64,000 nucleotides of DNA, from NCBI GenBank assembly GCA_028641055.1, contig CM054061.1, positions 31,111,523 through 31,175,522 of the forward strand. The letters are read 5' to 3'. Below the pieces are notes generated by a model that searched no databases, was not told the origin of the DNA, and worked only from the letters and a program-made list of their open reading frames with translations. The stretch is from Alopecurus myosuroides (Eukaryota > Streptophyta > Magnoliopsida > Poales > Poaceae). A program made the position numbers and the translations under genes. This document shows, one piece after another, positions 1-11,259 of the stretch (its first letter is position 1; the number at the start of each line of letters is the position of its first letter).

Positions 1-2
1 GA

Positions 3-1886
3 AATTGCATTGTGGATAGTGAATTTGCTGTTGAGTATACTTCATCCCTATCCCATTGCAATGATCTATCTTTGGACTTAATATCTTCTAGCACTCAAAA
101 TTCCATACATGCTAGTGTTGATAGTCCTTGCATATCATGTAATAGTTGTTCAACTAAATCTCATGATGATATGCTTCCTATGTCTTGTTTTCATGAAAAC
201 AATGCTTCCATTTCCTCTAGTACTTGTGTGGCTAACAATGTAGAGGAATCCCACTTTTTGGTGGAACAAGACATGGACCTTAATGGCTCTTCTAGTATAT
301 CTTCATCATCGCCATCCATTTCTCATATGTGCCTTATGGCTAGGGATTCAAAGGTATCTCCACCTTTGGAACCCACTACATCTTGTGATGATGAGGATGA
401 GGATGAGGATATATTTTATGGAGAGTTTGAGGACGAAGACTCTTTAATGGAGAAGGGTGAGTTGGTTCTTCTTGATCTCCCTAAAGGTAGTAAAGCTATC
501 ACTCCTTTTAGTGAAATATTGGCTTTTGCTATTTATAGCGCTAAAATAATTGAAACTAAAGGTGAGATTGAAAGAAGTGATGCCGATGAAAAGGCATCCC
601 TCACTACATCTCTTGAGGAAGAGTATGAGCTCCGAGTTACTCTTGAGGAGAAACTTGAATCTATCGAGGAGCTCTATAATGAACAAATAGCCTATCTCAC
701 TAAAGCACGTGACCATACCAATGCTAAATATAAAGTGCTTAAAAATGAAAAGGTTGAATTTGTTATTGGCAATGCTAATCTAATTGAGGAAAACTCTAGG
801 TTGAATAATGAGCTTGCCAAGTTGTCTTCTTCTATTTCTAATGATGCTTGTGCTACTAACTCCACATCTTGTGAAGCATCTATTTTGAAGGAGAATGTTG
901 AGCTAAGGGCTCAACTTGAGTTAATGACTAGCAAGTGTGGGAAATTGGAAGAGAGTCATGAAAAGCTATCTAGCTCTCATGAGGATCTTCTAGCATCCCA
1001 TACCAAGCTAAAATTAGCTCTTGAGGCTATCACTACAAAGGTAACATCTTGTGAGCCTCATGTGGGAACTAGAACAATCTCTTCTATTAATGCTATATTG
1101 CCTTGTTCTAGTATTAGTAACTCATCCTCCCATAATGTTTCTACATCTTGTGATGAGTTGCTTTCCTTGCCTTGTTGCTCTAACAATGAAGCATCTACTT
1201 CCTCTAGCTCTTGTGTTGATTCTAACCATGTAGAGGAAATTAAAGAGCTCAAGGCCCAAGTCACTTCTTTGAAGAAAGACTTGGAAAAGTGTCATGAAGG
1301 GAGTTCCACACTTGACAAGATGTTGAGAGTGCGAAGACTTCCCAATGACAAGAGTGGACTTGGATTCAACTCCAATCTCAAGAACAAGTCCATTATTGAC
1401 AAGAAGAAGGGCCAAGAACAAGAACAATATTCGGCCAAGATTATTTGCTTCAAGTGCAAGACTCAAGGGCACCATGTTAGATCTTGCCCTTTGAAGAAGA
1501 AGCCTCTTAGTGAGAAGCAACTAGGGAAGAGGCCTCTTGTTCAATCTCATGCTCAACCACGAGTTGAACAACGGCCACCTCCTAAGAAGACTAAAGCCAA
1601 TGCTCCTCTTGTTGAGAAGCCTATTGAGAAGAAAGAAAAGAGTCGATGTTGCTACCTTTGTCGCAAGAAGGGACACTTTGCTTCTTCATGCACTAATGGT
1701 ACATTATCCAACCCTATCCTTGTTGATGATGTTTATTCTATTAGGAAGGATAATGTGGGCAATGTGTTTGCCAAGTATGTTGGTACTCCAAGTGGTGTCA
1801 AGAAAAGAACCATTTGGGTTGCCAAACCTATTGTGACTAACCTCTTAGGACCCAACTTGGTTGGGGACCAACAAGCTCAAACTTGA
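3..1886 (+). CDS. Gag-like protein with two CCHC zinc knuckles (partial)
   Basis: The frame is open to the left edge of the window (the codons before position 12 are sense codons and position 12 is GTG, not ATG), so the N-terminus is missing. About 627 residues are visible. The first third is Ser/Cys-rich and contains MCLMARD, a motif seen in Copia/Sirevirus Gag, then a run of Asp/Glu. The middle (about residues 190-440) is Glu/Lys/Leu-rich and predicts coiled coil. The end has two CX2CX4HX4C knuckles (CFKCKTQGHHVRSC and CYLCRKKGHFASSC). The final stretch with RTIWVAKPIVTNLLGPN resembles the Gag-protease linker of plant Copia polyproteins, but a TGA follows and no protease or pol appears. Role by family: structural Gag that packages element RNA. 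Sure of the family, less sure that it is expressed. Confidence 0.8.
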   Translation, partial: NCIVDSEFAVEYTSSLSHCNDLSLDLISSSTQNSIHASVDSPCISCNSCSTKSHDDMLPMSCFHENNASISSSTCVANNVEESHFLVEQDMDLNGSSSISSSSPSISHMCLMARDSKVSPPLEPTTSCDDEDEDEDIFYGEFEDEDSLMEKGELVLLDLPKGSKAITPFSEILAFAIYSAKIIETKGEIERSDADEKASLTTSLEEEYELRVTLEEKLESIEELYNEQIAYLTKARDHTNAKYKVLKNEKVEFVIGNANLIEENSRLNNELAKLSSSISNDACATNSTSCEASILKENVELRAQLELMTSKCGKLEESHEKLSSSHEDLLASHTKLKLALEAITTKVTSCEPHVGTRTISSINAILPCSSISNSSSHNVSTSCDELLSLPCCSNNEASTSSSSCVDSNHVEEIKELKAQVTSLKKDLEKCHEGSSTLDKMLRVRRLPNDKSGLGFNSNLKNKSIIDKKKGQEQEQYSAKIICFKCKTQGHHVRSCPLKKKPLSEKQLGKRPLVQSHAQPRVEQRPPPKKTKANAPLVEKPIEKKEKSRCCYLCRKKGHFASSCTNGTLSNPILVDDVYSIRKDNVGNVFAKYVGTPSGVKKRTIWVAKPIVTNLLGPNLVGDQQAQT

Positions 1887-4800
1887 TCAATAGGTGGTGT
1901 TGGAGGGCATTGGAGACTTGGCTATTTTATGAAGAATTAAGGGATCTTCATCAATTATATTTCCTCAAGCCAAGTCACTTGGATTATATATATCTCTTGC
2001 CCATTGTTCCTCCAAGCGGTAACTTGTATTTAATTCTATATACATTGAAAGTTGCTTGCTCCCTTGCATATGTTAGTTTTGTTTCTAGCATGTGTTTGTA
2101 TATGTTGTGCTTCCTACTTACCTATCTTGAGTAATCTAGTTATGTTTGTTGGTTTGCACTCCATGTACTTGTGATCTTTGTGTTGAGCCTTCATTGCTAT
2201 TGTTGCTTATCTTAGTTGGCTCTTTGGGAGATTAATGGACTATCCCATTTTGGGGTAGTAATATGCTTTGCACTTTACTATCCTAAAATGTGTGTACATG
2301 AGGAATACCACTTAGTGTTGATATATCAATATTATCCAATCTCTATGTGGTATGTCTTTTTCATGAGAAATTCAATTTCTAATTGTCCATTAACTTTCTC
2401 TAGTTGGATTTATTTTTGCCTCTTGTTGTTTTCAATGGATTATCACATTATGGGGGAGTAATAAGCTATGTGCATATTACAAGCCTAGAAAATGTGAACA
2501 TTTGAGGTATTGCCACCTAGAGTTGATATTGTTAGTTATCTTGTTCCTAAGTGGCATGTTGCTCAAACAAGTTCCATATTTGCTTAAAATATTTTGTGTC
2601 ACTCTTCTTAAAATATTTTGTGTCACTCTTCTTTGGTATCTTGTTTGTTTGAGAGTTCTTGTTGCCTTGCTTTTCGGGTTCTATTTGAAGCCTTCAAGAA
2701 TCTCTATCTAAGCATGTTTTTTTGTTCCTATCTTTTACCACATGCTTATGTTTTGTGAATATGATTATGAACAAATCTACCACCGAGAAATATCTCAATA
2801 CATCTCTTGTCTTTGACAAGTTATAATAATTTGTGGTAAGTTTATTGATCATATTTACTTTGGCCATTGCTTTAATATTGCCTTGTTTCTTGCCAATGAT
2901 TTTGTTTGGTTCAAACTCCTTTGTGTCTTCCTTGCTCTACTCAAAGATTTGATTTATGTTTTCTTGAGTTAGGAAAAGCAATGATCCCATACTTGTGCAC
3001 TTGTGTTCAAAGTCATACTTCTTTGGGTTGCACTATTCTTGGGGAAGCTATCCTACATTGAGTAGATCACCATTCCTTAAATTGGTATTCCATCTAATTG
3101 ATTTTATTTAAACATGACTAGTGTTTGAATAATATATATGGAGAGTAATGATTCCATTGTGTGCATTTTGTATTCAAATGCAAGATCATAAATAATGCAC
3201 TATTATTGGAAGAACTATCCTATATGCGTTTGAACACTTGTTGTCTTTAAATTTGTTTGTTTTCCCAATGACTTGTCTTTTTGGAAGACAAACACTTTTC
3301 GTCTTGGTACTTTGTGTGCTATCATGAAAAGTGTAGAGGGTTTGTTCACTCTTTTATGTTTGTTTTGGTATCCTCTCTATGTTGGTTTCCTCAATCATGT
3401 GTTGATTTGGGTCTTGATATATTTTGGACAATTCTCTTTCTTTTCACTCTTGTAAGTGGCTTCTTGGTTTGATTAATTCTTTGTCCAATTTGTATCTTGT
3501 TTTGGTTCTTGAAAGTTTTTTGCATGCATATTTACTATATATATCTTTTGGCATGCTTACTTTTGTTGATCCAATATATAGGATAAACTCCATCAAATCC
3601 TAAATGGCTAAGATGTGCATGAAATTCAAATTCATATTAATATGCACATATTTATTTGGAGTTTGTCCTATGTATTGTAGTTGTTCTAACTACTTCGGAC
3701 CCAATGAGTTTGGGTACCATTTTGTACTTGAATTTTGTTTTAGGTACAATGGAGATACATTGGTTGCTTGCTCCATTCATAAGGAAAGTGTTCTCACCAT
3801 GGTTGTATAGGAGTCAAGCTTCGATGATTATCAAGCTCGCATCCTCTTCATCACCAATGTCTTCTCGGTAACAAGTATCTATCTCATGCATTCATTTCTA
3901 GCTTTCAACCTTGTGTAGATTGCTTCTTGGCATGATTTCCCTTTGTTGCATTTCATTTGGTTCTTGCAAATGTCTTATCAAAAGCATCTTAATTGCAACT
4001 ATGAGTAAGCCGGGATGATTACATACTATGGGGATATTTATAGTCATTTTCATGATTCACCAATCCCGAGTATATTAATCTAGCAACTTCTACTTGAAGT
4101 CTCTCATATGCAATTTTGATGAATTCTCAAAAACCTTTTGAATCTTTTGTGATATGCGTTACCTTTCTCGAAGCATTCCAACTATCACTTTTCCCTTGTG
4201 ATATTTGTGATGCTTTGATGAGTTTTGTGTGTTCATCTATATCCCCTTAAGATTAAACTAAGCTTAGTGCTTTGCTTTCAAGCAAAAAAAATCTTATTGG
4301 TATATTAATGAACCTCTCTTGGATATCATGTTCTTCACCTTTGTACCTATTTTATGTGTGCATGTTTCTTTGTGGATATATATCTTTGTGATTGTTGTCC
4401 ACTTAGAAACTTATACACACGATAATAGCTACATCTTTAATTGATATTCTATTTCTTTAGTGACCACCTTTTATTGCTTTATATTCCTTGGTGGTTCCTA
4501 AAAGGCACAAGCTTTGCTTTTCTTTTGGTATTCCTTTTTAATCTTAATAAGCTTGTGGACCTATGTGTTTTATCATTTGATGGTTTGTGTGTATGGGAAA
4601 GACATGATATGCACTATGTGCCTCTTATATTGAAAGACTATGTTGATGATTCTATCATCCTATTAGTCTACTAAAAATGTTTTTCCTTGTCACACGCATC
4701 TATTTCGGTTGGGTAAGTCTTTATTTGTCACTTCTTGATCTTCATTGCTCAACTTTTGTTTGTTTGCAAGTTGCTTTGCTTCATTTCCAATCTAGTCTCT

Positions 4801-5363
4801 TGCTCTTGTTTGTGTTCAAAATTATCTAGAAGGGAGTGATGATTCCATGTTGTGCACATTATATAGTCATTCAAATCTAACATTGTGCATGTACCTTGGG
4901 GAGTTCCCTCTTGATTTTCTAGAACACTTGGTTGATCCTATCAAAATATTGATGTTGGTCAATCGGTTTTTCGGATCCTTGTGGTTGGTTGCTTCTTTGT
5001 GAAAGTATCCTTCAATTTGATTTTTCTTGTAAATCTTTGGATCCTCAATATAGTTTGATCTCCCTCCATCTATTCATAGATGGAGATATGCACTTGTTTT
5101 CACTCATATCATGAGGAATGCATACACTATGGGGGAGCTCTTACTATATTGGCCTTCTAACCTTTTTGCCCATTTCGGCAATGGATGCCAATGGGGGAGA
5201 AGTTTAGAGGGTTTAAGGGAATTTGGTTTATGCTTTAGTTTTGTTCTTAAGCATTTGCCTTTCCATGCTATTGCATCCTTGCTCTTGTTTAGCATGTTTG
5301 CTTTATTCATCATATAAACCCTCGTAAAAAGGGATTGTCATCAATTACCAAAATGGGGGAGAT
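1887..5363 (+). other. Non-coding internal domain of the Copia element, with diverged internal repeats and multiple PPT-like tracts
   Basis: No convincing gene; short frames here lack domains. The strand is T-rich. Diverged direct repeats are visible: 2231-2340 against 2434-2540, and a second family at about 2979-3090, 3147-3255 and 4837-4940 (each with ATGATYCCAT followed by TGTGCA and a CTATCCTA or similar block). PPT-like ATGGGGGAG occurs near 2450, 5137, 5190 and 5354; only the last abuts the LTR. Positions 4425-5363 belong to the duplicated 18.4-kb unit. Confidence 0.6.
5351..5363 (+). promoter_or_regulatory. Polypurine tract before the 3' LTR
   Basis: AAATGGGGGAGAT lies directly upstream of the TG that opens the LTR at 5364. 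This is the expected primer for plus-strand synthesis and it fixes the plus orientation of the element. Confidence 0.75.
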
Positions 5364-8128
5364 TGAAAGCGCATGGTTCCTCCATATGTGGTTTTGGTAA
5401 TTAATGACAATCCTTATGGACTAATGTTTGCATTGAGTTATCTTTGTAGATCTTGTTCATAGGAAATAATGGAGTTCATGTGTTGAACTCTATTAGCTTC
5501 CTTGATGGCCATTGTTACATTCAAGGATTTATATGAAGAATGGTCATGGTTTGAGTTGAGCTTATTGCTAGTATGTCTTGAAGAAAAGGATTAGGTGATC
5601 TTTCATTATCATCTTCAAGACATCATCTTTAGAAGTGAGAAGCAAAGATACAAGGTTGATCAAGCAAGCGATCTACACACAAAGCTACAAGTTGTACCAA
5701 GTGGGATTGTGTATCTCATGGTATGGTAAGCAATTGTCAATATAGCTTTGTGAACTAACCCATGATATGTGTGTGTCGCATCTCTATGTGTGGTTAGGTA
5801 TCTTTCCATGGGCATGAACCTAAAGGAAGATTTCTTTAGCCCATGGACTATGTCGTCGTCAAGCGGTGTTTGTCATCGACCTTGACGTGGAAGCTCAAGT
5901 GAAGCATCTAGAAGATATCCTATGCTTGATGCTTGCCACCCTTTTGGAGATTGTGGCCTTGTGAAGATTTGCCGAAGGGTCTCTCCCATAATGGTGTATG
6001 GGGGAGCTAGTCTCTCCCATAATGGTGTATGGGGGAGCAACTTGCAAGTCTTCATCAAGCGGAGTTTGTGCTAGCAAGCGCAATCAAGAAAGAGGATCCA
6101 ACTTGAGAGAGTCAAGATCGTCATCATCTAGCTCAAGTGGAATGCTCAAGGCAAAGGTATAATCTTGATAGGTTTTCTATTTTACCGGTCTCGTGTCCTT
6201 GGGAGACCGGGTTATAGGATAGATAGTCGTACTATCAAGAGGGGCTCTCAAGTGAGTAACTCGATCGAATCGTTATGGAGAGCTCAAACCTTTGCATACT
6301 TTGCATATCATCTTTCTTGGTTCTTATTTGGCTTTTGTCTCCTTTGGGTTTTAGTGCTTGTCGTGATCTTCATGACAAGCCTTGGTTTCTCGAAAACGGA
6401 TTTCGTAAGAAAAACTTGTTGCGTTTTCGGTGGTGAAAATATTCCGTTCGTCTTTGAGAATGTTCCCACACCTTCCATGTGTGGTAACTTCTCCATACTT
6501 TGAGGTATCAATATTTTCACTTTTTGTTTGGATACTCCTTGCTGTTATCTTTCCATTGCAATTGGTTTTACCTCGTTCGGAGTTCATTTGCAAAAGTTAT
6601 GGGGTTTCTAGTTCAGCCTCTCTGTTCTGGACTCAACCGGATTATTCTAGCCGGATTATTCCGGGCAACCGGATATTCCGGTTAGGGTAGTTTTGGTCCA
6701 TATTCGGGACAGAGAGGAGCCGGATTATTTGGAACCGGATTATTCGGAGGAACCGGATATTCCGGTTGTGGAGTTTGTTGCGAAAAATGGCTAAGGACTC
6801 GAAGCTTGGAGCTACTGGAGTCAACCGGATTATTTGGTCCGGATTATTCATCCTGGACCGGATATTCCGGTTGCTGCGAAAAATGGCTAAGGACTGGAAG
6901 CTTGAACCTTCTGGAGTGAACCGGATTATTTGAACCGGATTATTCGGGGCATACCGGATATTCCGGTTTGGACGGATTTTAGACCAGTTTTCGCACTGGA
7001 GTGAACCGGATTATTGGTACCGGATTATTCCAATGGGACCGGATATTCCGGTTAAAGTCAACAGGTTTCGAGCAGATCTTGAGACCGGATATTCCGGTCC
7101 AAACTTGGACCGGATATTCCGGTCCCAGATTCCTGCACAAACGGCTAGTTTTTGTGGGGACCTATTTAAGGGGGCTTTCTTCCCCATTGGTCCCTAAGTC
7201 TTCCAAGCACGTTTTTCCCCTTCTCTCCCACCATTGTTGACCTTGGAAAGCTTGCCCCTCTCCCAATCCCTCCTATGATTCTTGCATATCTTTGAGGGAG
7301 AAGGTAGAGGAGATCTCGATCTACATTTCCACCAATCCATCTTCCTTCTTAGTGAGGGAAACTTAGTAGATCTTGATCTTGGAGTTCTTGGTGTTTCTCC
7401 TCCATTGTTCTTCCTCTCTTATTCCCCCATAAGCATTTGTTGCTTTGTTGGAATTTGAGAGTGAAGGATTTGAGCACTTGTGCTCTTGCCATTTGCATCG
7501 GTTGCATCGGTTTGCTCTCTCCACGAGGATTCGTGGAAGTTGAAAGTTTGTGAGCTTGTTACTCTTGGGTCTTGGACCCTAGACGACTTGTGGTGTTCTT
7601 GGGAGCCTCCAATTGAGTTGTGGATGCGTGCCCCAAGATTGTGGTGACACCGAGAGCCTCCAATTGAGTTGTGGATGCGTGCCTCGGATTTGAAGGTTGC
7701 CAATAGTGGAAGGTGAACTAGGCCTTTGTGGCGGAAGTTCATCGGAGAATAGGGTGAGGCCTTTGTGGCGTTGAGTAGGCCTTCGTGGTGAGCTCACACC
7801 CCTCCAACGAGACGTACTCCCCTTTGTGGGAGGAACTCGGGAATACATCTTCGTCTCCGTGTGCCTCGGTTATTTCTATACCCGAGCTTTTTACTTATGC
7901 AATTTACATTGTGATAGCCTTCGAGCTTGAAGTTATATATCTTGCTATCACCTTGTTACTTGTCTTGCTTAGCATAAGTTGTTGGTGCATCTAGTTGGCC
8001 ATAGAATATTTAGGTTGTATGCTTGTTAATTTAAACACCTAGTTTATTTCCGCATTTAGCAAGCCTTAACCGGAAAAGTTTTAATCGCCTATTCACCCCC
8101 CCCTCTAGGCGACGTCGTTGTCCGTTCA
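5364..8128 (+). repeat. 3' LTR of the Sirevirus-like Copia element (2,765 bp)
   Basis: Starts TGAAAGCGCATGG right after the polypurine tract and ends with a C-tract (CACCCCCCCCTCTAGG) and TTCA. This C-tract followed by ..CA is typical of long Copia LTR ends in grasses. LINE sequence begins at 8129. It contains a tandem pair of about 30 bp (5981-6037, TCTCCCATAATGGTGTATGG units) and the CCGGA palindrome array at 6640-7125. An identical copy is at 23812-26576. Confidence 0.8.
6640..7125. repeat. Palindromic CCGGATATTCCGG array inside the LTR
   Basis: Seven copies of CCGGATATTCCGG (arms CCGGA and TCCGG around a 3-base spacer) alternate with about ten half-like copies CCGGATTATT in a loose higher-order pattern (half, half, full). 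Two of the inter-unit blocks share GCGAAAAATGGCTAAGGACT. Similar CCGGA palindrome clusters are known in Sirevirus LTRs. Each full unit can fold or be bound by a dimer. Confidence 0.85.
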
Positions 8129-9652
8129 CCCAGTAGCGACCACGCCCTCTCCGTAGGGTATTGTGGGTCCTCTGGTTGGGAAGGTTGCCAAATGGACTGA
8201 CCCATGGTGAGGCAAACTCATGTCGTCAGCAGCGCGCCTCACGCTCACGAACTCCTGCATTTCGAGTCTCCCTCACCATGCCATGGAAGTATGCCACCTA
8301 GGAACGGGAGTCCACCGCCTGATGGACAGACACCGGTCCCGCTTCCTTTGGGAAGGTAGCGGCACCAAGCGGAAATACCACTAGGTCAGGTGGGACGCTG
8401 TCTGTAAACCCAAGACTATGGGGCTCACGGTATTATTGACACCAAGATTATGAATCAATGCCTCTAGATGAAATGGGTCTGGAAGATCCTATTGGGTGAT
8501 TCTGGTTTTTGGGCTGACATCCTACCGGCCAAGTACCTGAGTCACAAAGACCTATTTGTGGACGAGCACAACAGTGGATCTCATTTCTTACGGGTTGTAC
8601 AAAAGGTAAAACGCAACTTGTCACTAGGTGCTAAACATCAGGTCAACAATGGCAAATCCAGGCGCTTTCGGATCGGTTGGTGGCTAGGGTCGGGGCCCCT
8701 CCACCAACGTTTCCCTAGTCTTTTTGCCATTGCCCTTTCGCAAGGTTGCTCGGTTGCTCGGGCTCAAGGCGGGCTCGGTTGGAGGGTCCCCTTTCGTCGG
8801 ACGCTTGGTCCCCTTGAGCGGAGTGAATGGGACGACCTCCAACAGGGACTTCCTCCCGAACCCCTCTCGCAAGGATAGGACACACTGTCCTGGCACCTGG
8901 ATCCCTCTGGTAGGTTCTCGGTTAAATCCTTATATAGGAAGTTGTGCGGGGGTACGCCACATAAGCACTTCAGTGTGATTTGGGGTATCCCGATCCTGCT
9001 CAAGATTAGGTTCTTCCTCTGGTAGCTCAGCCAGAAACGGCTCCCGTCAAATGACAACATTGCGCGGCACAGGGGGCCTCCAATGGCTCCTGCGCCCTGT
9101 GTGGGGAGGCCGAGGATACGAACCATATCTTCTTTGGGTTCTCTCTCTCCATTATTTTGTGGAGTGCAGTTAGGGAACTACTCGCATGCTCTTGGAACCC
9201 CTCCTGTTTCCCGGACTTATACAGACTCATCGACTTGTCGATCGGCCAACACAGACGAGTTCTGGGTGGTCATGCTATGCGGGGCTTTGTTGGTCCATTT
9301 GAAACATTAGGAATAAAATGTCTACGCAACCAGCTGACAGGTTGTTTAAAATGGCGATGTATCTGCAGGTGTGGAAGCCAGTGTCTAGGAGACGAGACCA
9401 GACTCTTCTGGAGCAGGCGATTGGTAGGATCCTCGCACTCCATCACGCCGTCTGCGATAGGCCGAGCTAGTTGCCACCACCATGTTCTCACTTCCTACCT
9501 TGCCTTGTACCCGCTTTGTTTCGCACTTGGACGTAGCCCGGACCTTCTCGGTTGCTCCTGTGTGAGCATGTGTGTGTTACCCTTGTATGAACCTAGCCGG
9601 TTGGCTTTATTAATTTAAAGTTGGGCTTCGCTCGAGCCTTTCGTCTAAAAAA
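8129..9652 (+). mobile_element. Decayed LINE (non-LTR retrotransposon), 3' part
   Basis: Conceptual translation gives fragments of the RT C-terminal region and the zf-RVT domain in shifting frames: MDRHRSRFLWEGSGTK and KWVWKILLGDSGFWADIL near 8320-8530, then FSVKSLYRKLCGGTPHKHFS near 8910-8970 and WSAVRELLACSWNPSCFPDL near 9160-9230. Stops and frameshifts interrupt it throughout. The end near 9640 (GCGAGCCTTT-like tail followed by TAAAAAATG) looks like a LINE 3' terminus. The Copia element at 1-8128 is inserted into this LINE. Confidence 0.8.
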
Positions 9653-10544
9653 TGAGACGAAATGTATGTATAGGGATCGGAGGAGGTTGTTGGGAGCCAT
9701 TAAACATCACTAATCGGCCTCTAGGCTTGTAGAAATCAAGTCCACGATAACTCCCATACATAAATTCAATCCAAACCCTAACCGTGATGTAGAAAATCCG
9801 TGCAGCTACAAGAGAGACATCAAGGATGACGGAGAGGATGAGAGAGGAGCGGCCCAATCACCTCCCATGTTGCCCTAGTAGAGGAAAGTTAATGGAAATT
9901 CCTCTTTAAACCATGGACAAATAAACGCTTCCAAAGCATGTCCACCGGTGCACTAATCCTAGCAAAAGACATGAGGTATTTCATTGTCAATCCCACATTC
10001 TTGATTGTCAACACACATGCATGTTATCCCAATCGATTATACAACGGGCACCGGAGCAGTTATTAAGCATAGAGTTTGCTCCGGAGGAGCGAAGCTCTCC
10101 ATCCAGATATATTTGATGAGAGGGGAAAAGGTAGAGTTAGCTGTTTTGGGAATGGCAGAAGAGACACATACCAATAGAGGAACAAGGTTGGCTAGTGAGG
10201 GATGTCTAAGAGGATGGGGAAGAGTGAGTTCCAAGCGTTTGAGGAACATATGGTCTAGGAAAATGATGATTTTTCGACCAAGTGTGCGAGCTATCGAGTT
10301 GTAGAAACTCGAGAAGGGATAGCCTGTTGATATTATGGTTGAACATATTAGAAGGACAAAATCTGTGCGTTGGCAAATTTGTCACATTCTTAGAGTGGTC
10401 GATCTCACAAACTTGTTCCATGAGTTAAAAGAAGGAATCGAAGACCGATACGTCCAAAACGTATCCATAAATTTTAATTGTTCATCCTACATTATACCAT
10501 TGTTGAATGTTTATATTGTGATTTAATATCACTTTATAGTGTTT
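9653..10544. other. No gene recognised
   Basis: Low-complexity-free sequence with short open frames (for example 10005-10304, plus) that show no domain. The stretch near 10447-10540 (TACGTCCAAAACGTATCC and following AT-rich bases) resembles a widespread but unnamed Triticeae repeat. I can say no more from sequence alone. Confidence 0.4.
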
Positions 10545-10985
10545 TAGGCTTAGTGGAACTAAAATTGAGTATATGAGGTGCAGTTTCGGTGCTACTATGC
10601 ACGAGAAGGAAGAGATTAGCTTTGATGGGCAGGTGGTAGCAGAGAGAGACACGTTTTGATATTTGGGGTCTATGTTGGAGAAGGATGGTGATATCAATGA
10701 AGATATGAGCCACCAAATCAAGACTTGTTGTATGAAGTGACGCCCGACTTCTAGTGTCCTCTTTGATAGATGAGTGTTAAAAGGCAGGTTTTATAGGATA
10801 GCTCACCACCTGCGATGTTGTATGACGCGGAATGTTGACCAACCAAGAGACGACATATCCAACAGTTATGTGTAGCGAAGATATCGCATGTTTAGATGTA
10901 TATGTGACCATGTGGTAGACCAAACTTGACACGAGAGGAACCCGTTAAAAGAGATTCGAAGGCTTAGAATATTGCTAAAATTCAA
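10545..10985 (+). mobile_element. Decayed second LINE, RT C-terminal fragment
   Basis: Broken translation shows TEYMRCSFGATMHEKEEISF (one mutated start codon), QVVAERDTF, YLGSMLEKDGDINEDMSHQI and GRFYRIAHHLRCCM with stop codons between. This is the conserved C-terminal end of the reverse-transcriptase ORF of a common plant LINE type distinct from the LINE at 8129. No 5' part is visible. Confidence 0.7.
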
Positions 10986-11259
10986 AGACTAATGATAGGA
11001 AAAACAGCGCATGCACAAGTAACATATACACAAACTGATGCCCGGACAGGGGGCAACAAGTCCATGCGAGGGCGACAAGCTCCTACATGCACGGACGGGA
11101 GCACCGGAATGAAGTGAAGAAGTAGCAGCCTATGGCCAGCACACATGAGATACATACTCCAGCTCCAGCAACTACGGCCACAAACGAGAGCTAGGAGTTT
11201 AGGATGACGGAGCACGATCATGGGACACACCCCATTCTGTGCCAGGAAAAGGTAATACG
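10986..11259 (-). other. 3' flank and probable 3' UTR of the CAD-like gene
   Basis: Lies directly downstream of the CAD stop codon (TAA at 11260-11262, minus strand). No domain-bearing frame is present. I could not place a polyadenylation signal with confidence. Confidence 0.4.

Larger units (their letters stand above)
1..8128 (+). mobile_element. Sirevirus-like Copia LTR retrotransposon, non-autonomous, 5' part outside window
   Basis: The 3' portion of a plus-strand LTR retrotransposon. In order: a Gag-like CCHC reading frame to 1886, about 3.5 kb of non-coding T-rich internal DNA, a polypurine tract (5351-5363) and a 3' LTR (5364-8128). No reverse transcriptase, integrase or RNase H is visible after gag, so the copy is non-autonomous. 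Several PPT-like ATGGGGGAG tracts and a palindrome cluster in the LTR are features described for Copia Sireviruses, as is the coiled-coil-rich Gag. The 5' LTR and left target duplication lie outside the window. The element is inserted in a LINE that resumes at 8129. Lineage is inferred from motifs only. Confidence 0.8.

Noticed and set aside
6640..7125. CRISPR-like array
   Set aside because: Units are palindromic, irregularly spaced and inside a plant LTR; nothing prokaryotic is present.
9157..9618. 153-residue plus frame as a host gene
   Set aside because: Its start matches the LINE zf-RVT tail and the frame then shifts; it is a remnant.
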